The notes under the pieces are model-generated. The model did not search any database. It was not told the origin of the DNA and worked only from the letters and a program-made list of their open reading frames with translations. From CBIHLX01 sp966210935 (GTDB lineage: Bacteria; Patescibacteriota; Saccharimonadia; Saccharimonadales; Saccharimonadaceae): a DNA stretch of 10,772 bases. The stretch is from positions 1 through 10,772 of the forward strand of contig CBIHLX010000027.1 of the NCBI GenBank assembly GCA_966210935.1, written 5' to 3'. Both the position numbers and the translations under genes were made by a program. Positions within the stretch are counted from its first letter, which is position 1; the number at the start of each line of letters is the position of its first letter. Positions 5,488 to 10,772 of this stretch are shown piece by piece.

Positions 5488-7073
5488 CTACTTTCGTCTT
5501 CAGCCAGCAACGCCGCCAAAACACCATTCGTCCAGCCAAACCCATCTTGGAGTGGATATTCCCCACCACCGCCAACACGACTCGTGTTCATAACGTCGTA
5601 CTTTTCGATCATTTTGTGCTTTTCTTTGAACACATGGAGGTTTGTTTCAACCCAACGTTTTTTAATTTCATTAGCAAGCCGATGGTGGCCGTAATTACGG
5701 AGACCCTCGATTGTCACCCAGTGAAGTGGCGCCCAGCCATTTGGCGCATCCCATTGCTGACCGTTGTCGATCAATGTTGAAATGAGACCGCCATCTTTAA
5801 GGAAATCTTCTTCGATACGCTTTGCTACTAGCGCCGCCTGCTTGCTGGTTGCGATGCGGGCATAGAGTGGAAATACACCAGCCAGCGACAGACGGCCAGT
5901 TGACTCACCGGTATGGAAATTGTAGTCAACGAAGAACCCGGCCCTAGCGTCCCAGTTATACTCGTGCATAGTCTTTGCACGGCGCTCAGCGGCGGCCTGG
6001 AATCGACGCGCCAGCAGAGGCTGTAGCATCAGACGGTAGGCCTCTGCAATTGTTGTCTCTAGCTGGTAGAGCAGGCTATTGAGGTCGACGGGGACTATGT
6101 CGGCCGTATGGATCGTCGCGAGGTCCTGCGGATCGTGGAACCAGCGTGAACTAAAGTCCCAGCCAGACTCAGCGCCGGCACGTAAGTGTAGATATAGGCG
6201 CGCTGCCTCACGGGCTGGCGCACTTCCTGCTGTTTCAACATCTTCACGCAGTGACTCGGGACGCGGAGTTGTCTTGTTGTCATAGTAACGGTTGAGCAGC
6301 GTACCATTTGGCATCTCAACAACACGGCGAAAAGCACGATGCTCGGTCTCGGCAAGGCGCTTCCGACCCTTCATCCAGAAACGGTACTCCATGAGCATGT
6401 ACGGAAGATACTCAATCAGCACGTGACGGCCTTTGTGTCGCGCCAGTAGTCGCACCATATGCGAAAAGAATGGAGGCTGTGAACGACTCAAGAAATATGT
6501 CCGGTTTGCCGTTGGAATAAAACCATACTTACGGATCATGTATGAGTAATTCTTCATCATGCCCTCGATCATGTCCCAGCGTTTATCAACCGCAAGGCCA
6601 AGCATAATGAAATAGCTGTCCCAGTAAAACTGTTCTGAGAAGCGGCCACCCGGCACAATATAACGGTGTGGCAATGCCAGCAAAGAACCACGGTCGCGAC
6701 GATTCTTACGCTCCAAAACATGCCATAGCTTAGCGATGTGCTCACGAGCAGTCATAGACGCATCGGTCTGGTACGATTCGCCGCCCCCGCCACTGAACTC
6801 GTAGAAATGACGGCTAACAAACTCGCGTAGGTCAAAATTTGGATCCTGCTTTTCAAGCAAGTACTCTTGCTGAATCGCCTTCATGCGGCGGCGCGGCACG
6901 AGATCAGGAAACGTTTTGCCATCATCGTAAACCTTGAGATGCTGCACTTCATCAAATAACTCACCCAATGCCTCGTCAGGACTCTTAGCGGTCACTCGAA
7001 GATTACCCGTCGTTTTAACAAACGTCGTCTTTAATGTATCCTCGCCTGGAATTGGTATGTTAATTTTTTTCAT
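5484..7073 (-). CDS. treF: Cytoplasmic alpha,alpha-trehalase, GH37
   Basis: Trehalase hydrolyses alpha,alpha-trehalose to two glucose molecules by inversion. The 529 residues contain both family signatures nearly intact: PGGRFSEQFYWDSY (141-154) and QWDAPNGWAPLHW (440-452), plus the C-terminal GGGGEYPLQDGFGWTNG (501-517). The catalytic acid is expected to be D306 in GAESGWDFSSRW (300-311), matching D312 of E. coli TreA. The base probably corresponds to E490 in EKYD (490-493). The N-terminus (MKKINIPIPGEDTLK) is not a signal peptide, so the enzyme is cytoplasmic, like E. coli TreF; I use that symbol for its location, not for proven orthology. The length is normal for GH37. Residues 244-275 and 94-105 look like variable loops. 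A strong promoter lies directly upstream with a leader of only about 5 bases and no SD. It converges on the glucosidase-like gene, forming a small disaccharide/glucan block. Confidence 0.95.
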   Translation of the reverse strand: MKKINIPIPGEDTLKTTFVKTTGNLRVTAKSPDEALGELFDEVQHLKVYDDGKTFPDLVPRRRMKAIQQEYLLEKQDPNFDLREFVSRHFYEFSGGGGESYQTDASMTAREHIAKLWHVLERKNRRDRGSLLALPHRYIVPGGRFSEQFYWDSYFIMLGLAVDKRWDMIEGMMKNYSYMIRKYGFIPTANRTYFLSRSQPPFFSHMVRLLARHKGRHVLIEYLPYMLMEYRFWMKGRKRLAETEHRAFRRVVEMPNGTLLNRYYDNKTTPRPESLREDVETAGSAPAREAARLYLHLRAGAESGWDFSSRWFHDPQDLATIHTADIVPVDLNSLLYQLETTIAEAYRLMLQPLLARRFQAAAERRAKTMHEYNWDARAGFFVDYNFHTGESTGRLSLAGVFPLYARIATSKQAALVAKRIEEDFLKDGGLISTLIDNGQQWDAPNGWAPLHWVTIEGLRNYGHHRLANEIKKRWVETNLHVFKEKHKMIEKYDVMNTSRVGGGGEYPLQDGFGWTNGVLAALLAEDESS

Positions 7074-7084
7074 AATTACTAATT

Positions 7085-7113
7085 AGTATAAGCAGCTTAC
7101 CTCTAGTATTCAA
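7085..7113 (-). promoter_or_regulatory. Promoter of the trehalase gene
   Basis: Minus-strand TTGAAT (7108-7113), a 17-base spacer and TATACT (7085-7090). Initiation near 7078 gives a leader of about 5 bases, too short for a Shine-Dalgarno sequence, and none is present. It lies just beyond the typA terminator, read in the same direction. Confidence 0.75.
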
Positions 7114-7127
7114 CACTATTTTGCTAT

Positions 7128-7170
7128 AAAAAATATACCCCTAGCTCATATGAGAGTTAGGGGTATATTT
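7128..7170 (-). terminator. Terminator of typA
   Basis: A 13-bp perfect stem (7131-7143 with 7158-7170) encloses a smaller palindrome CTCATATGAG (7145-7154). On the minus strand it is followed by a run of six T (7128-7133). It begins 14 bases after the typA stop and isolates typA from the trehalase gene downstream. Confidence 0.85.
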
Positions 7171-7183
7171 GTCTTTGAATTGT

Positions 7184-9007
7184 CTAGTTCTTAGAAGCGC
7201 GCTTGCGATCGTTTGGATCAAGGAAACGCTTGCGAAGACGAAGTGACTTTGGCGTAACTTCGAGAAGCTCATCGTCTTCAATGAAGTCAATCGACTGCTC
7301 AAGACTTAGATCAGTGTACGGCGTCAACTGGACAGTACCGTCACTCGATGAGCTACGCATGTTCGTAAGCTGCTTAGCACGGCAAACGTTAAGCTCGAGA
7401 TCATCGTGACGTTGGTAAAGACCGACGATCATACCCTGATAGACAGTCGTGCCAGGACCAACGATCAGTTCGCCACGTGCTTCTGCAGTCTGCAGGGCAT
7501 ACGGAGTCGTCACACCAGCTTCAGTTGCGATTAGAGCACCGTTACGAGTCTTTTGGAGCTTAGGGCCAATTGGTTCGTAGCCGTGCGGGAGAGTGTTCAT
7601 GATAACTGTACCCTTGGTTGCAGTAAGCAGTATATTGCGAAGACCGATCAATGCACGGGTTGGCAGGATGTAGGTTGTGCGAGTTGTACCACTACTGGTC
7701 TGCTCTTGCTTGACCATAGCCGCACGACGAGTACCAAGCTCTTGGCTAACAGTACCGAGGAATTCGGCTGACACTTCGATAAGTAGTTCCTCAACAGGCT
7801 CTTTCGTGACACCATCTTCAACAATCGTCACCACCTGAGGGCGGCCGACTTCAAACTCAAAGCCTTCACGGCGGAGTGTTTCAATCAAGACGGACAGGTG
7901 AAGCTCACCACGGCCAGAAACCGTGAAGCCAATACCGTCTTCTTCGACACGCAGAGAAACGTTAGTTTCAAGCTCCTTCTTGAGGCGGTCACCGATTTGG
8001 CGGCTCGTATTGAACTCCCCTTCTTTACCCTTGAGTGGGCTAGTGTTTGGACCAAGGTACATGCTTAGGGTTGGTGCTTCGATATCAATCACAGGAAGCG
8101 CTTCTGGGTTTTCCTTGTCAGCGATAGTTTCACCAATATGAGCATCAGCAATACCCGTTAGTGCAACGATGTCACCAGCAATAGCACCATCGACTTCTTC
8201 GCGGTTGAGACCTCGGTACCCAAAGACCTTATCAATCTTGCCGTTGATTTGCGTGCCGTCACGCTTAATCAGTGTGATTGGCTGGTTCTTAGAAACCTTA
8301 CCGCGCGTCACACGGCCAATGGCGTACTTACCAAGGAATGAGTCGTACTGCAGCGAAGTCACAAGCAGCTGCAGGGTACCTTCTGTGTCAACAGTTGGTG
8401 CGGGAATATCGTTAATAATCGCCTCAAAGATAGGTGTTAGGTCGGCGTGCTCGCCTGGGTTGTCAGGAAGTGTTGTCCATGCCTTACCGTCACGACCGAT
8501 CGCATAGTAAACCGGATAGTGCAGCTGACTGTCATCGATAGCAAGTTCGAGGAAAAGATCTGAAACTTCGTCGATTACTTCGTCTATACGACGTGATGGC
8601 TTATCGATCTTGTTGATAATCACAACAGGCTTAAGGCCAAGTTCAAGCGCCTTTGAAAGCACAAACTTCGTCTGTGGCATCGGCCCTTCTTGAGCGTCTA
8701 CCACCAAGAGAACGCCGTCGGCCATGTTGAGTGTGCGCTCAACTTCACCGGAGAAGTCAGCGTGACCCGGAGTGTCAATGATATTGATTTTGTAGTCACC
8801 GTGATAGATAGAAGTCTGCTTAGCGGTAATAGTAATACCACGCTCGTGCTCCTGGTCACCACTGTCCATAATGAGCTCCTGGCTCATTTCAGCTTGGTTG
8901 TCACGGAAGGTGTTTGACTGCTTTAGCAGCCCATCAACCATCGTCGTCTTTCCGTGGTCGACGTGCGCAATGATGGCGATGTTGCGGATAAATTTAGGGT
9001 CTTTCAT
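7184..9007 (-). CDS. typA: Ribosome-associated translational GTPase TypA/BipA
   Basis: TypA (BipA) is an EF-G-like GTPase that binds the 70S ribosome and helps 50S assembly and stress or low-temperature growth. At 607 residues it is full length. G motifs: G1 AHVDHGKTT (14-22), G2 RGITI (56-60), G3 DTPGHAD (78-84) and G4 NKID (132-135); the G5 region is YYAIGRDGK. Domain II starts near LQLLVTSLQYD (about 207) with GRVTRGKV soon after. The EF-G-like domains III and V and the TypA-specific C-terminal domain follow, with GELHLSVLIETLRREGFE, LGTRRA and LIGLRNILLTATKGT visible; the basic tail is RKRFLDPNDRKRASKN. The ATG fits the family N-terminus (IRNIAIIAHVDHGKT). It has no own SD; instead a five-codon reading frame with an upstream GAGGAG ends in a TGA overlapping this ATG, and a hairpin lies in the leader. 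A strong terminator follows. Confidence 0.97.
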   Translation of the reverse strand: MKDPKFIRNIAIIAHVDHGKTTMVDGLLKQSNTFRDNQAEMSQELIMDSGDQEHERGITITAKQTSIYHGDYKINIIDTPGHADFSGEVERTLNMADGVLLVVDAQEGPMPQTKFVLSKALELGLKPVVIINKIDKPSRRIDEVIDEVSDLFLELAIDDSQLHYPVYYAIGRDGKAWTTLPDNPGEHADLTPIFEAIINDIPAPTVDTEGTLQLLVTSLQYDSFLGKYAIGRVTRGKVSKNQPITLIKRDGTQINGKIDKVFGYRGLNREEVDGAIAGDIVALTGIADAHIGETIADKENPEALPVIDIEAPTLSMYLGPNTSPLKGKEGEFNTSRQIGDRLKKELETNVSLRVEEDGIGFTVSGRGELHLSVLIETLRREGFEFEVGRPQVVTIVEDGVTKEPVEELLIEVSAEFLGTVSQELGTRRAAMVKQEQTSSGTTRTTYILPTRALIGLRNILLTATKGTVIMNTLPHGYEPIGPKLQKTRNGALIATEAGVTTPYALQTAEARGELIVGPGTTVYQGMIVGLYQRHDDLELNVCRAKQLTNMRSSSSDGTVQLTPYTDLSLEQSIDFIEDDELLEVTPKSLRLRKRFLDPNDRKRASKN

Positions 9008-9021
9008 AAAAATACGCCCAT
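9004..9021 (-). CDS. Possible five-codon leader peptide overlapping the typA start
   Basis: On the minus strand GAGGAG is followed after 10 bases by ATG GGC GTA TTT TTA TGA (Met-Gly-Val-Phe-Leu, stop). The TGA shares two bases with the typA ATG (ATGA), the usual arrangement for translational coupling. It would explain how typA is initiated without its own SD. This is inferred from layout only; such short frames can arise by chance. Confidence 0.3.
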   Translation of the reverse strand: MGVFL

Positions 9022-9032
9022 TTCTGATGGGC
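9016..9032 (-). other. Leader hairpin of typA
   Basis: GCCCA/TGGGC, a 5-bp stem with a seven-base loop, is followed on the minus strand by GTATTTTT and the typA ATG. It covers the start of the mini-ORF. Its right arm could instead pair with a distal segment at the end of the prepilin gene (9082-9090), so it may be part of an attenuator-like switch. Confidence 0.4.
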
Positions 9033-9042
9033 TCCTCTATCC

Positions 9043-9074
9043 GTTATACTAGCAAATTTAGTCTGTTTTTTCAA
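9043..9074 (-). promoter_or_regulatory. Candidate promoter of typA
   Basis: Minus-strand TTGAAA (9069-9074) is followed after 17 bases by TAGTAT (9046-9051), with TATAAC (9043-9048) as an overlapping alternative that has the better -10 but a 20-base spacing. Initiation near 9036-9039 gives a leader of about 30 bases containing the hairpin and mini-ORF. It sits in the 81-base gap after the prepilin gene. Confidence 0.5.
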
Positions 9075-9088
9075 GCCATGAGGGCGTA

Positions 9089-9607
9089 TTAACACTCGTA
9101 TGGCGGTAGCGCTGCGTATTCACTATAGGCGGCCGTGCCGTTGCCGTTAAATGTATAGATACGATCAGTCGCACAAGCACCGGTTTCGTTTTGATTCTCA
9201 TCGATCATGTAGGGATTGCCCCGATAATCTCCCGCTTTTAGCGACTCAAGATTTGCACCAGACGCGGCAGCAATACGATCGATATTTTCATAGTAGCGCA
9301 CCCAGCAAGCATGTGTTTTTGGAAGGTCCTTTGGTTCTACGTTTCCTGTGTTACCGCTACTGGCAGCACAAGCGCCGACAGACCATGTATTAACAGTGAT
9401 GTAGCGCAGCGATACCCCTGCATTGATACGCGCTAATCGCATCGCCTTCATGTATGAGGTAAGATCAGAATCCCGCCGCGCGTTATTTGCCCGCTGCTGG
9501 ATACCGTTATAGGCAACAACCGTGATGGCCGCCAGAATTGCAATGACGACAATGACAATAAGAAGTTCAACAATCGTAAAGCCGCGATTTGAAGTTTTTG
9601 CCCACAT
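9089..9607 (-). CDS. Type IV prepilin-like protein
   Basis: From the ATG at 9607 the protein has 172 residues. It begins MWAKTSNRG|FTIVELL: a nine-residue basic leader, Gly at -1, Phe at +1 and Glu at +5 of the mature protein, the class III signal cut by prepilin peptidase PilD. The hydrophobic helix spans about 11-32, followed by the usual N-alpha extension (NGIQQRANNARRDSDL). The globular part has four cysteines (80, 101, 145 and 172, the last being the final residue) and GNPYMID (130-136), a pilin/pseudopilin-like motif. It would be exported and assembled into a type IV pilus or pseudopilus. Longer starts upstream run through a tRNA gene and are rejected. TATAAT ends 10 bases before the ATG, giving a leader of about 4 bases. 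No other pilus gene lies next to it, so major versus minor pilin cannot be decided. Confidence 0.88.
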   Translation of the reverse strand: MWAKTSNRGFTIVELLIVIVVIAILAAITVVAYNGIQQRANNARRDSDLTSYMKAMRLARINAGVSLRYITVNTWSVGACAASSGNTGNVEPKDLPKTHACWVRYYENIDRIAAASGANLESLKAGDYRGNPYMIDENQNETGACATDRIYTFNGNGTAAYSEYAALPPYEC

Positions 9608-9617
9608 ATTGGTTACG

Positions 9618-9623
9618 ATTATA
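9618..9623 (-). promoter_or_regulatory. -10 box of the prepilin gene
   Basis: A perfect TATAAT on the minus strand, 10 bases before the ATG, would give a leader of about 4 bases. There is no SD and no clear -35 box. It lies 13 bases beyond the tRNA-Ala terminator T run. Confidence 0.55.
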
Positions 9624-9636
9624 GAGGAGCTTGGCC

Positions 9637-9668
9637 AAAAAATAAACCGCCCAGCCAAAGCCGGGCGG
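9637..9668 (-). terminator. Terminator of tRNA-Ala
   Basis: A 9-bp GC-rich stem with one G-U pair (9647-9655 with 9660-9668, four-base loop) is followed on the minus strand by TTTATTTTTT. It starts 13 bases after the CCA end of tRNA-Ala and separates the tRNA from the prepilin gene. Confidence 0.88.
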
Positions 9669-9681
9669 CTAGATAATCTCC

Positions 9682-9757
9682 TGGTGGAGTATAGCGGATT
9701 CGAACCGCTCGCCTCTTCCATGCCATGGAAGCGCTCTACCAAATGAGCTAATACCCC
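9682..9757 (-). tRNA. tRNA-Ala(GGC)
   Basis: A 76-base cloverleaf on the minus strand: acceptor GGGGTAT/ATACTCC containing the G3-U70 pair that defines alanine identity, D-loop ATTTGGTA, anticodon stem CTTCC/GGAAG with loop ATGGCAT (anticodon GGC at 9722-9724) and T stem AGCGG/CCGCT with canonical T-loop TTCGAAT. It has the A32-U38 combination known for this isoacceptor. The discriminator is A and CCA is encoded (9682-9684). Confidence 0.97.
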
Positions 9758-9769
9758 GTACAACTGGCT

Positions 9770-9799
9770 ATTGTAGCAGAGATTTACACCCCCAAACAA
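9770..9799 (-). promoter_or_regulatory. Promoter of tRNA-Ala
   Basis: Minus-strand TTGTTT (9794-9799), 18 bases, TACAAT (9770-9775). Initiation near 9763 leaves about 6 bases before the mature 5' end. The -35 match is weak. Confidence 0.5.
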
Positions 9800-10017
9800 G
9801 TCGGAGTCAGAAAGATATGATGACAGAGTTATCTAGACTATACGCCCTAGCGTCGCCTATCTCCCTACTGCTGATTTCGTCAGTAATTATCAACATATCG
9901 TCAAAAACTGCCTCACGTACCATCAAAAATCCGCCTCTTTTTACGGAAGCGGAATTGAGAGCTGCTACGCGCCCACCCGGGGCACGGTTTGGTGTTTATC
10001 GGTCACTGTTTGTTTTA

Positions 10018-10041
10018 ACGCCTAAGGCACCCCTTTGGCGT
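10018..10041. repeat. Imperfect hairpin in the gene-free stretch
   Basis: Arms 10018-10027 and 10032-10041 pair over 10 positions with one T-T mismatch around the loop CACC. No T run follows on either strand, so it is not a normal terminator. Confidence 0.55.
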
Positions 10042-10248
10042 ACCAGCTTAACGCCCATTATCACGCTTATGCAATGTATTTGCAAGTGCTTTGTGAGCTG
10101 CCTGGTAGCATTTATAGGGAAAGTATGCTTAAATTAACAATGTTCAGAAGCATACGCGAAATGCTGGAGCGGTCGCTTCCCTCTTACGGGAAACTCCTCT
10201 TTACAACAACGTTCGCCGAAGCGGTCGATCTGACGATTGCATTCATAA

Positions 10249-10258
10249 GTAAAGAGAG
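10249..10258 (+). promoter_or_regulatory. Weak, possibly masked ribosome binding site of the RRM gene
   Basis: AAAGAGAG (10251-10258) lies nine bases before the ATG at 10268 and is a poor Shine-Dalgarno. GTAAAGAG (10249-10256) is exactly complementary to CTCTTTAC at 10197-10204, so the site could be sequestered in the mRNA. Confidence 0.4.
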
Positions 10259-10267
10259 TACCCAATT

Positions 10268-10603
10268 ATGGCACAGCAAAATCTATTTATCGGTAGCCTT
10301 GCATACGCAACTACTGATGACAGCCTCAAGGCTCATTTTGAGCAAATCGGTCCTGTAGCTAGCGCCCGTGTTGTCACTGATCGTGACACTGGTCGTAGCA
10401 AGGGTTTTGGTTTCGTCGAGTTTGAAAACGACAGCGACAACCAAAAAGCCGTTGACCTACTTGATGGTAAAGAACTCGATGGTCGCACTATCGCAGTTAG
10501 CCTGGCTCGTCCTCGCGAAGAGCGTCCACGACGCGAATTCAACAGCAACGACCGTGGCGGCAACCGCGGCGGCGACAGTTCATTCCGTCAGCGCAGCTGG
10601 TAA
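10268..10603 (+). CDS. Single-RRM RNA-binding protein with Arg/Gly-rich tail
   Basis: This 111-residue protein is one RNA recognition motif domain of the type found in bacterial glycine-rich or Rbp proteins (as in cyanobacteria), which bind single-stranded RNA and are often tied to cold or RNA metabolism. RNP2 is LFIGSL (6-11) and RNP1 is KGFGFVEF (45-52), with the RNA-stacking aromatics F7, F47 and F49 all present. The domain ends near TIAVSLARPREE (74-85). A short basic, glycine-rich tail with RGGNRGGD (96-103) and final RQRSW follows. The start is an ATG with a weak upstream AAAGAGAG, and the protein begins exactly as such domains do. The gene ends 14 bases before a strong hairpin terminator. 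It appears monocistronic; the upstream 200 bases may form a regulated leader. Confidence 0.95.
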   Translation: MAQQNLFIGSLAYATTDDSLKAHFEQIGPVASARVVTDRDTGRSKGFGFVEFENDSDNQKAVDLLDGKELDGRTIAVSLARPREERPRREFNSNDRGGNRGGDSSFRQRSW

Positions 10604-10617
10604 TTACCGGCGCCAAC

Positions 10618-10652
10618 AAAATACACCCCAATCATATGGGGTGTATTTTTTA
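10618..10652. terminator. Bidirectional terminator after the RRM gene
   Basis: A perfect 13-bp stem (10618-10630 with 10637-10649, six-base loop) is followed by T-rich sequence on the plus strand and by TATTTTGTT on the minus strand. It lies between two convergent genes and could serve both. Confidence 0.85.
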
Positions 10653-10667
10653 TTGGCAGAAACCTGA

Positions 10668-10772
10668 TTATACGCAGGCCTGCAGGCTCCACCACGTTAA
10701 ACCCTGATTATTCATCCCTCGATGGCAATCGGTCCGTGTCTCGTAGTCAATACGAATGCCATACGCACCGCC
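10668..10772 (-). CDS. C-terminal fragment of an unidentified, possibly pilin-like protein
   Basis: Entering from the right edge, one minus-strand frame stays open for 34 codons and stops with TAA at 10668-10670; the other two minus frames are closed. The fragment reads GGAYGIRIDYETRTDCHRGM followed by a segment rich in N, Q, W and L and ending in QACV. Two cysteines close to the C-terminus and a polar, aromatic beta-like composition recall the D-region of pilins, and a prepilin lies about 1 kb away; this is only a suggestion. The convergent position in front of a bidirectional terminator supports a real gene end. A 34-codon open frame could also occur by chance. Confidence 0.45.
   Translation of the reverse strand, partial: GGAYGIRIDYETRTDCHRGMNNQGLTWWSLQACV

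Larger units (their letters stand above)
9800..10267. other. Stretch without a convincing gene
   Basis: About 470 bases between the tRNA-Ala promoter and the RRM gene. Two plus-strand open frames cross it (9817-10137 and 10035-10358), but neither resembles a known family, and the second runs 91 bases into the RRM gene. Visible structure: a 10-bp hairpin with one mismatch (10018-10041), direct repeats of TTAACGCC at 10015 and 10048, a TTCCC/GGGAA hairpin (10177-10192) and an inverted repeat linking 10197-10204 with the ribosome binding site of the RRM gene (10249-10256). A weak promoter-like pair TTGTGA (10091) and TATAGG (10113) has a 16-base spacer. The downstream part may be a structured leader of the RRM gene; a small RNA is also possible. 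Confidence 0.4.

Noticed and set aside
9608..9799. 64-residue N-terminal extension of the prepilin frame
   Set aside because: It runs through the antisense of nothing else but the tRNA-Ala gene itself and its terminator on the same strand; the peptide is simply translated tRNA sequence. The prepilin signal begins at the ATG at 9607, with a TATAAT just upstream.
9817..10137. 106-codon plus-strand frame with a hydrophobic N-terminus and a GGAG ten bases upstream
   Set aside because: No family resemblance, unusual cysteine-rich low-complexity end, overlap with another unlikely frame; kept only as part of the gene-free stretch.
10035..10358. 107-codon frame starting with TTG upstream of the RRM gene
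   Set aside because: It overlaps the unambiguous RRM gene by 91 bases in another frame and has no SD. Its middle looks somewhat protein-like but is not recognised.
10660..10712. Near-repeat of AAACCTGATTAT and AAACCCTGATTATT
   Set aside because: Only two imperfect copies about 40 bases apart, one of them within the end of a likely coding frame; not enough to call a repeat element.
1..10772. Alternative genetic code (UGA as glycine), as in some CPR phyla
   Set aside because: All long genes are complete without in-frame TGA and end in TAA or TAG; the standard code explains everything.
1..10772. CRISPR array, insertion sequence, phage or defence genes
   Set aside because: No regularly spaced repeats, transposase, integrase, terminal inverted repeats or defence-type domains were seen on either strand; the three tRNA genes are intact with no flanking att-like duplications.

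Overview
The window (roughly half G+C, standard genetic code, tightly packed) looks like chromosome from a small-genome bacterium, most likely a member of the Candidate Phyla Radiation such as Saccharibacteria (TM7). The basis for that placement is circumstantial: very short intergenic distances, convergent genes whose stop codons overlap, several genes with a -10 box directly in front of the start codon and no ribosome binding site, all tRNAs with encoded CCA, and pilin-type genes next to housekeeping genes. No in-frame TGA is seen inside any long gene, so the UGA=Gly code of Gracilibacteria/Absconditabacteria is not in use. The species cannot be named from the sequence alone.

Layout, left to right. 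(1) 1-130, minus: start of a small membrane protein, cut by the edge. (2) 250-608: tRNA-Gly(GCC) and tRNA-Phe(GAA), both minus, each with its own promoter and hairpin terminator. (3) 624-1373, minus: stomatin-family slipin, divergent from (4) rarA (1455-2627, plus), the AAA+ ATPase of stalled replication forks. (5) 2624-3823, minus: a GT4 glycosyltransferase whose stop overlaps the rarA stop. It is divergent from (6) an amylo-alpha-1,6-glucosidase-like glycoside hydrolase (3904-5487, plus), which converges with overlapping stops on (7) a cytoplasmic GH37 trehalase (5484-7073, minus). (8) 7184-9007, minus: typA/bipA, a ribosome-associated GTPase. (9) 9089-9607, minus: a type IV prepilin-like protein. 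(10) 9682-9757, minus: tRNA-Ala(GGC). (11) About 500 bases (9758-10267) with no convincing gene, probably partly the leader of (12) a single-RRM RNA-binding protein (10268-10603, plus). (13) 10668-10772, minus: the C-terminal end of an unidentified, possibly pilin-like, protein.

Genes 5-7 form a carbohydrate block: a glycosyltransferase, a probable alpha-glucan/oligosaccharide hydrolase and a trehalase, suggesting storage or salvage of trehalose and related glucosides in the cytoplasm. The rest is translation (tRNAs, TypA), replication repair (RarA), membrane organisation (slipin), surface appendage (prepilin) and RNA binding. I see no mobile element, CRISPR array or defence island.

The most unusual signals are: the tRNA-Gly in which both partners of the conserved 19-56 tertiary pair are changed together (G19 to U, C56 to A); a recurrent leaderless or near-leaderless promoter-start arrangement at five genes; overlapping divergent promoters between the glycosyltransferase and hydrolase genes; and a typA leader with a five-codon mini-ORF whose stop overlaps the typA start, plus alternative base pairing.
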